Shown here: positions 55,381 through 64,000 of the stretch, in pieces | How positions within the stretch are numbered: position 1 is the stretch's first letter | How the letters are laid out: each line of letters begins with the position of its first letter | Assembly: GCA_910591455.2 (NCBI GenBank) | Contig: OU342809.1 | Span: forward strand, 1,581,501-1,645,500 | Length of the DNA stretch: 64,000 nucleotides | Direction of reading: 5' to 3' | Source: Pholis gunnellus | Lineage: Eukaryota; Chordata; Actinopteri; Perciformes; Pholidae | The notes under the pieces: generated by a model | The model's input: the letters and a program-made list of their open reading frames with translations, nothing else | Databases searched by the model: none | What the model was told of the DNA's origin: nothing | Program-made: the position numbers and the translations under genes

Positions 55381-56246
55381 TAAATTAACTAACTAAAGAA
55401 TAGTACAGAGATTTGACCAAACTAAATCTTGAGCTGACGTATAACTGCGTAGTATCTTAAAGCCGATGCCTTTTAGACGTTATCTTTGTTCCTTCACATG
55501 TTACAAATAGAACAAAGGTGGCAACACATTTACCATCTGTGTACGAAGATAAATACAAGTGAAGTACTGAAACCTAAAACGTATCATCAGAGGAGGAATG
55601 TGCTCCAGACGAGGTTCCTCAGCTGACCGATCACACGTTTCCGGACTTCAATGAGTTCAATCGGCAGAAAACTGTGAAGAAATGAACTCGTAACATTTGT
55701 GGAAAACAGCCTGAAAGGGACTTTGTTCTCCGTCTCAGCTGATGGTTCCAATAAAGTGCTTAATAATATTATTGAAATAAATAAATCCGGAGCCTTGAAG
55801 GAGTCATGTGATCGGTTTATCTTCTGTAACTTGTTCAGGATTTACACGAGTTTCTGGTCGCTGTCGTACGTTTATGTATTGATACGTATTCATAGTTGGA
55901 GTAGCTGATGTTCTGTCCGCTGGTCCGGCTGGAGACTGAGTCTCCTTTTATTGTTTAACAATTATTTATGTTTCGGTTATTTCTTAACAAATCGATTCAT
56001 CGAACGACTAATTTATCGTTTATTCCAAAGTTGTTGTTTTTTTATTTTCCTGATGAAGTTTAGTGTTTTTAGGTTGTTTTTTTCTGACGGAAGCGTTCGT
56101 CACACATCACGTGTTCAAGGACCGTCGGAAAGATAAAGATCTGATGATTATGAGGGTTTTGGTTGTTCAGAGGGTTTAAACGTCTCAGCAGTTTTTAATC
56201 AGAACCTTCCCGCCCTCCTCTCCAGGATCCAGACCTGCGGCTCCTT

Positions 56247-62749
<6,503 letters not shown>

Positions 62750-62811
62750 GTACGCTGACGAACGTGGTTCCAGTTATTTTTAGTTGAACTTAATTAGATC
62801 GAAGACAGAAC

Positions 62812-63365
62812 TTAATTTTAACTCTTATCAGTCACAATATGATTCACATTTATATGTTAATAACTACGTAAAAAAAGAGGGAATATTATTTAATTATGTT
62901 AAACTCTCCTCTCCTCCCTCTCCTCTCTCCTCCCTCTCCTCTCTCCTCTCTCTCCTCTCCTCCCTCTCCTCTCCTCTCTCCTCTCTCTCCTCTCCTCCCT
63001 CCTCTCCTCTCTCTCCTCCCTCTCCCCTCTCCTCCCTCTCCTCTCTCTCCTCCTCTCCTCTCCTCCCTCTCCTCTCCTCTCTCCTCTCTCTCCTCCCTCT
63101 CTCTCCTCCCTCCTCCCTCTCCTCTCTCTCCTCCTCTCCTCTCTCTCCTCCTCTCCTCTCTCTCCTCCCTCTCCTCTCTCTCCTCCTCTCCTCCCTCTCC
63201 CCTCTCCTCTCTCCTCCCTCTCCTCTCTCCTCTCCTCTCCTCTCTCTCCTCTCTCCTCTCCTCCCTCTCCTCTCTCTCCTCCTCTAATTTTAACTCTTAT
63301 CAGTCACAATATGATTCACATTTATATGTTAATAAAAGAGGGAATATTATTTAATTATGTTAAAT
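62812..63365. repeat. CTCTCCTCC array between direct copies of its flank
   Basis: Flank copy 1 at 62812-62906 and copy 2 at 63284-63365 share TTTTAACTCTTATCAGTCAC, ATATGATTCACATTTATATG and GAGGGAATATTATTTAATTA. Copy 2 lacks about 12 bp (AACTACGTAA). Between them lie about 380 bp of CTCCTCTCT units. The long Ser-Pro-Leu ORFs are artefacts. Confidence 0.9.
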
Positions 63366-63760
63366 TTGTAGTTTTATACGGAAGCTTACATTTCAAATCA
63401 CAAGTTTAATTATTTCTGTTATCTCGATATAATCGATCCGTCATCAGGAGAAGACAAAGTGTTGTTTCCTCTTGTTGCTGCTCGTGTTCATCAGACATCA
63501 GCAGCAGCAACACGGAGCGTAGATGAAGGAGTCAGCGCTGGTCCAGAGGCCTGAACTCTGCGTGACCTCCGAGCGTTCCTCTAACCGTCTGTAATCAGAT
63601 CAGCTGACAGTACCTCCCTCTGACGCCCTCTGATGGGTTTGTCCGGTTTGCTTTGGAAATCTAAGCCCGTTGACCACAACAACAACCCCCGCCGTCGTGG
63701 TACGGTCCGCTCCTAATTTATGTTTGGCAAGAGATCAAGTTAAGTCATTTGGTTTGGACA

Positions 63761-63762
<2 letters not shown>

Positions 63763-63846
<84 letters not shown>
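63763..63846. repeat. (GT)n microsatellite
   Basis: About 42 uninterrupted GT units. Confidence 0.95.
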
Positions 63847-63848
<2 letters not shown>

Positions 63849-64000
63849 CTCCTCCATGAGTTGGGACGGTAACCTAATCCAAGCATCACATATTGAAGAA
63901 ACTTGATTACTCTCCGTTAGTTTTAGATTACTTTAATACAAAACATGCAAATAAGAAGAGAAAGATGCTGAATTGTGTCCGATCAGTGAGTCTGTGACTA

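Larger units (their letters stand above)
50085..56225. other. Intergenic region before ankrd27
   Basis: No protein family recognised on either strand. It includes TACTTTTACTT-type repeat (50515-51110), a TCTCAAAAT/ATTTTGAGA dyad region, (CA)n at 53904-53963, (GT)n at 54091-54124, (TTA)n at 54246-54274, a duplicated dispersed repeat at 54540-54760 and a GATA/GGAT array. The 5' UTR exon of ankrd27 must lie in or before it; 54180-54208, ending CATGAA before GTGAGT, is one weak candidate. Confidence 0.5.
62750..64000. other. ankrd27 intron 8, to the window edge
   Basis: No further ankrd27 exon is recognised. It contains a pyrimidine array with duplicated flanks (62812-63365) and a (GT)n at 63763-63846. 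Confidence 0.7.

Noticed and set aside
46804..56225. RGS9BP or NUDT19 between tdrd12 and ankrd27
   Set aside because: Looked for because of human synteny; no ORF on either strand resembles them.
62784..63354. Ser/Pro/Leu-rich ORFs
   Set aside because: CTCTCCTCC array between duplicated flanks in an ankrd27 intron.

Overview
The window is nuclear DNA from a teleost fish. Its genes are split by many GT-AG introns, its proteins are vertebrate families, one TRIM gene belongs to the fish-expanded bloodthirsty/TRIM39-like group, and the non-coding DNA is full of (GT)n, (CA)n, (GA)n, minisatellites and short inverted-repeat elements. Nothing prokaryotic or viral is seen. Every recognised gene lies on the + strand.

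Layout: 1-4330 is mainly non-coding, with a short mobile-element copy and a 640-bp pyrimidine minisatellite. At 4334-6004 is urah (5-hydroxyisourate hydrolase, urate breakdown). At 7506-15697 is a 16-exon m-AAA protease gene, called afg3l1 because it sits next to urah. At 17564-21272 is fbln7 (fibulin-7), with seven exons. 21273-26180 is intergenic. At 26185-27126 is a relic holding only the 5' and 3' ends of a TRIM gene, followed by an intact TRIM gene (non-coding first exon near 27593-27763, coding exon 29766-31409). At 32663-46803 is tdrd12 (Tudor/helicase-like/CCCH/CS piRNA factor), with about 34 coding exons. 46804-56225 is intergenic and holds an element split by a 10/30-bp minisatellite. 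From 56247 to the right edge is the 5' part of ankrd27 (VARP), eight coding exons and about 300 residues.

The genes do not form one pathway: urate catabolism, inner-mitochondrial-membrane proteolysis, extracellular matrix, ubiquitin ligation, germline piRNA biogenesis and endosomal Rab/SNARE traffic. The value of the neighbourhood is evolutionary. urah and afg3l1 correspond to two human pseudogenes of one locus (URAHP and AFG3L1P, 16q24.3). tdrd12 and ankrd27 are also close neighbours in human (19q13.11), but here without RGS9BP and NUDT19 between them.

Exon limits were read by hand from splice consensus, phase continuity and recalled family sequences. The phase closes across all of urah, afg3l1, fbln7, the visible part of ankrd27 and tdrd12, except for 36020-37428 of tdrd12, where the model is tentative. 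I found no convincing undescribed system. The best second looks are an intron made almost wholly of a dispersed repeat, a large inverted repeat in the TRIM intron, the collapsed TRIM duplicate, and satellites nested inside a short mobile element.
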